Source of the DNA: Nothophaeocryptopus gaeumannii
Taxonomy: Eukaryota; Ascomycota; Dothideomycetes; Mycosphaerellales; Mycosphaerellaceae
Assembly: GCA_031771865.1 (NCBI GenBank)
Contig: JASISA010000027.1
Span: 682,001-746,000, forward strand
Direction of reading: 5' to 3'
DNA: 64,000 nt
A program made the translations under genes and the position numbers. The notes under the pieces were generated by a model. It saw nothing but the letters and a program-made list of their open reading frames with translations. It was not told the DNA's origin and searched no databases. Below are positions 61,221-64,000 of the stretch, piece by piece. Position 1 is the stretch's first letter. Every line of letters begins with the position of its first letter.

Positions 61221-63104
61221 TTATGTCTTGAATCTCGCTGGTTGTCGAATAGGACGCTTCGACCTTTTTGAAGCCCGAATTGGAGCTCCTTGGTTAGATA
61301 CTACTTCAGGAGCGTCTAGAGCAACTGGCAGCACAACGATAAGTTGCTTGCGTTTCTTTGGCTTCTTTGTTAACTGCTGAAGGGCCGCTTGGAGTTGGTT
61401 AGACACTGCCTTATCGTCTTTTGCCCTAAGTTTAGTAGCAGCTTTTTCAGCTACCTGTCTTTCCTTCTCTGCCTTCTTTTCTAGCCTGTCCTTTTTACGC
61501 ATCTCAATAGCAACACGTTTCTAAAATGCTTTAGCCTTTGCTTCTTCCTTCTCAACCTGTTTTTGAGCCTTAGCATTCACTTTATCGTCCTCTTTCTGCT
61601 TGTGAAAGTCCTTTGCCTGCTGAATCTTCATAGGGGAAAAGAAAATAGCTGCATTATTTTCTTTAGCTCTAAAATCTTCGAACAAACCCTTGCTACGCTT
61701 CCTCTTCTTCTTCTCGTGGAAAAGGGCAGTCTTAAAGCCCTTATTCTTAGCCTTGAGGATGGCATTTTGCGTAGTAATTGACATGAGGCTATTAGAAAGC
61801 TTGGACATCTTGTAGGCATGCGTTTCAGTAAGGCTCTCGTTAACAACGTCCTTAAGAAGGTTCCTAAGTTTTCTCCAGTTACTTGCTGATAGTATAGACG
61901 TTGATGAATCCCCTGTAGCTAGCCATGACTGTTGTTAGTCGTCCTTTTCTAGCTTGTGAATCTTAGCAAGCACTTCTTTAGGGTTGAAAGGAAACAAGCC
62001 TGTCTTTTTCCAACCTGAGGCTATATTCTTGCTTGTGAATGCCTTTGTCCACGCTGGCTAGAAGAGTTGAAGGAAATTACGCTTAGTGACTGAAGATAAG
62101 CCTTGGCAGTTGTGAATAAAGGTGTCCAGCTGTTGGCTATAGTAGGTACCCAATAGTGAGAAAAGAGAGACATCCAGAGGCTGAAGCCGGTGCGTAGAAT
62201 GAGGAGGATATATAGCCACAAGTATTCGGTTGCTATTACAGTACTCAAGGAAGCCCATGTTCACATGAGAGCCGTGACTATTAACAAAAAGGAGCCTCCA
62301 ATCCCTCCGAGCTTTAGCCTTTGTAAATCGATTAAAGACTTGCTGTAGCTAGGCCAAACTAAGCTTATTATCTGTCCATCCACTCTCTAAGGAAGCCATG
62401 AATAATTGGTGAATTGAAGTGTCCAGATCCTGGACCTAAGTATCCTGGATATTGCCGGTTTTTGCTTAGTAGATCAAGGCTGGAGGCAGGACAGTAAGGT
62501 CTGCACAGATACAGGTAATAACTGTAATCCACTCTCTATTTCCATCTTGAGTGTTGCCTAAGAGCTTGCTATCCTTCCAAGCCTTCTTTGTAAAGATTCT
62601 CTTTGCCTTTGTAAGGAAGCCGATTAAGAAGCCCTTTTCATCTATATTATAGCTGTTTCCTTCTTTTATATCATACTGAGCCATCTTCTTCTTTAGCAAC
62701 TCAAAGTATGCAGAATAGTGGTACCAATTATCTGCCTTTTGACGGCTAGCATCCATAGGCTGCAAATACCGAGAAGTTATGTGTCCTAACCACTTTTGTA
62801 CGAATCTTGGCACCCAGCTCTTTCCTAGGTATTTCTTTGCGATATCGTACACGAAATTGGAAAGCATTGCAGGCGTTGGAGGGAGGCCTCTCTCGGTAAG
62901 GGTATTGATATAATCGACGAGTGTGCGCTCTTGTTGTTTGCTGAGAATAGACTGGTCTTCGGCTTTAAACTAGCTGGATTGCTGGACGCCTCTCCAGTGC
63001 TTAGATAACTTGGAGCGCTTAATACCATACGTCCTTGCTGTAGCGGAAATGTTAGGCTCTTCTTGACCATTCAAATCAGCTATCGCTTGCTCAATTTGGT
63101 CCAT
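61221..63104 (-). pseudogene. Pogo/Fot1-family transposase with seven in-frame stops
   Basis: The 1884-base interval keeps one frame of 628 codons without any frameshift. From the Met at 63104 an HTH (psq) region (MDQIEQAIADLNG, ISATARTYGIKRSKL) leads to a CENPB-type domain (ERGLPPTPAMLSNFVYDIAK). The DDE catalytic core has YNIDEKGFLIG (first Asp), VNSHGSHV where the second Asp is Asn, and RLQPLDVSLFSLLG (third Asp). A Lys-rich coiled tail ends PIRQPARFKT. Stops are at 62970, 62466, 62436, 62349, 62058, 61935 and 61521 (lower coordinate of each). All are TAG or TAA at sites where Gln or Trp is expected, as RIP would make. The protein is inactive. Confidence 0.93.
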
Positions 63105-63152
63105 GTTGTGTAGAGATATCATTGTCTAAAGATAGCTGAAAATCTACGAAAG

Positions 63153-63193
63153 TGTGCGTCTCGTGCGGCTGTGCGTCACGTGGGCGGAACCCT
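63153..63193. repeat. Right terminal inverted repeat of the pogo-type element
   Basis: 41 bases whose reverse complement begins AGGGTTCCGCCCACGTGACG. Followed by TA. The inner end is identical to the left arm over the GACGCACA word. Confidence 0.9.
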
Positions 63194-63337
63194 TATTGGA
63201 CTATCCCGACCAATGGCGTCGTGCCAAGCTTTTACCCACGATCGGACTCAGCTTTTCGACGCCGCGACGTCTGACTTTGGAGATTCTGCAGACGACAACA
63301 CCCATCGCCCTACTAACTGCCCCAGACAACCGCCAAT

Positions 63338-63915
63338 ATGAGTATGTGGATACCAACTGACAACGAGCAGAGTGCGAGAAAACAAAATGCTGACATTGGG
63401 CAAAAGCGAAGGGAACGTCCAGCTTCGGAAAGCGCCACAACAAGTCGCACGTTCTGTGCAGACGCTGCGGTATGTCGACCCGATCGGAAGATGCGAGAAG
63501 AGGGGGACAACGCAGGGAAGAAGATTTGAGAATGTTGCTGGCGCGGACAAACAGCGAGTTGTGAAGACGAAATGCTGATACAATGGGAAACGACAGGCCG
63601 CCGCTCTATGCACGTCCAGAAGCACACCTGCTCCAACTGCGGATACCCAAGCGCCAGCATCAGAAAGTGTACGTGACTCCTCATCATCGGAAACTCGACC
63701 CGACCGCTCCTTCAATACCGAAAAATTTACCTACCGAGATCGCAAGCCGAACGTATACTAACAAGTTGGACACAGACAACTGGGGCGAGAAGGCCAAGCG
63801 AAGAAAGACTACCGGCTCCGGACGCACACGATCGCTCAAGGAGATCCCACGCAAATTCAAGAACGGCTTCCAGGTCGGCACACCAAAGGGCGCCCGTGGC
63901 CCAGCCAACCAGTAA
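63338..63915 (+). CDS. RPL37: Large-subunit ribosomal protein eL37
   Basis: Four exons (63338-63341, 63407-63469, 63597-63668, 63776-63915) give 92 residues, the normal length. The start exon is only ATGA; splicing yields [16 protein letters not shown], the universal eL37 start. The zinc ribbon CRRC and CSNCGY, then [20 protein letters not shown] and [12 protein letters not shown], complete a fully conserved protein. Introns are 65, 127 and 107 bases, long for this window, as is common in fungal ribosomal genes. Intron 1 ends in CAAAAG, an AAG acceptor. The gene starts 145 bases after the end of the transposon, so the element lies in or near its promoter. Confidence 0.95.
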
Positions 63916-64000
63916 ATCTCACGACCACCTCGAACTTGACACTGCGACGCATGGGAGACGGATGACTAGCGGAGCATGAGCTGGGTTTGCTTGGAGTTTC

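Larger units (their letters stand above)
61062..63193 (-). mobile_element. Complete pogo/Fot1-type DNA transposon, RIP-inactivated
   Basis: The 2132-base element is bounded by 41-base terminal inverted repeats (61062-61102 and 63153-63193, six mismatches; shared core CGCACAGCCGCACG) and flanked on both sides by TA, the target duplication of Tc1/mariner/pogo elements (61060-61061 and 63194-63195). It carries one transposase gene on the minus strand. Subterminal sequence is AT-rich compared with the host flanks. Confidence 0.92.

Noticed and set aside
61221..63104. Reassigned stop codons (TAA/TAG read as Gln) suggested by the transposase
   Set aside because: All neighbouring core genes use TAA/TAG/TGA as real stops, and the seven sites fit RIP transitions, two of them at expected Trp positions.
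1..64000. tRNA genes, rRNA and CRISPR arrays
   Set aside because: No A-box/B-box pair with a clover-leaf, no rRNA-like sequence and no regularly spaced direct repeats were seen; the DNA is eukaryotic.

Overview
This is nuclear DNA of a filamentous ascomycete (Pezizomycotina), most likely a plant-associated Dothideomycete; the genus cannot be fixed from the sequence. The evidence is: short GT-AG introns of about 44 to 130 bases with CTAAC/CTGAC branch points; a DASH-complex subunit (Spc19); a PhiA-type cell wall protein; secreted plant-cell-wall enzymes; and a DNA transposon whose stop codons are all of the kind made by repeat-induced point mutation (RIP). No tRNA, rRNA or CRISPR array was seen.

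Layout. 1-2 kb: a frameshifted four-repeat Myb/SANT protein. 2-20 kb: an accessory, secretion-rich stretch with a decayed allantoate-permease-type MFS transporter, a Gfo/Idh/MocA oxidoreductase, a secreted GH39-like glycosidase, a rearranged F-box/LRR gene, a PhiA-like protein, a tail-anchored coiled-coil protein, a PL4 rhamnogalacturonan lyase with a nonsense codon, an intact GH12 endoglucanase and a broken secreted L-asparaginase. 19.6-33.6 kb: mostly housekeeping genes, namely a small membrane protein, a conserved unknown, two related CPICGLP microproteins, a CCCH zinc-finger protein, Spc19, a 1074-residue helical/coiled-coil protein and a mitochondrial D-lactate dehydrogenase. 33.7-40.2 kb: an accessory island of ankyrin protein, degenerate kinase and F-box/ankyrin protein, bounded by MITE-like inverted repeats and an AT-rich decayed tract. 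41-51.5 kb: a RING-like coiled-coil protein, a PHD-finger protein, an unknown, a dead SRPK-like kinase and aspartate-semialdehyde dehydrogenase (HOM2). 51.8-60.7 kb: a second, intact SANT protein, an MFS sugar transporter, a third SANT protein (frameshifted), a small Cys-containing protein and two decayed 2EXR/F-box-like paralogues. 61.1-63.2 kb: a complete but RIP-inactivated pogo/Fot1-type transposon with terminal inverted repeats and TA target duplication. 63.3-63.9 kb: ribosomal protein eL37 (RPL37).

How the genes fit together. GH12, PL4 and the GH39-like enzyme suggest a plant-cell-wall-degrading secretome, and the oxidoreductase and MFS carriers would fit uptake and use of released sugars. 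HOM2, DLD, Spc19 and eL37 are intact core genes. Against them stand about a dozen interrupted genes, nearly all accessory or multi-copy. This argues for real decay over sequencing error, although single-base homopolymer shifts need checking against reads.

The most interesting undescribed element is a family of three paralogous proteins of about 266-286 residues. Each has a basic N-terminal leader, in at least two copies resembling a mitochondrial presequence, followed by four SANT/Myb-like repeats. Two of the three copies are split by a one-base shift.
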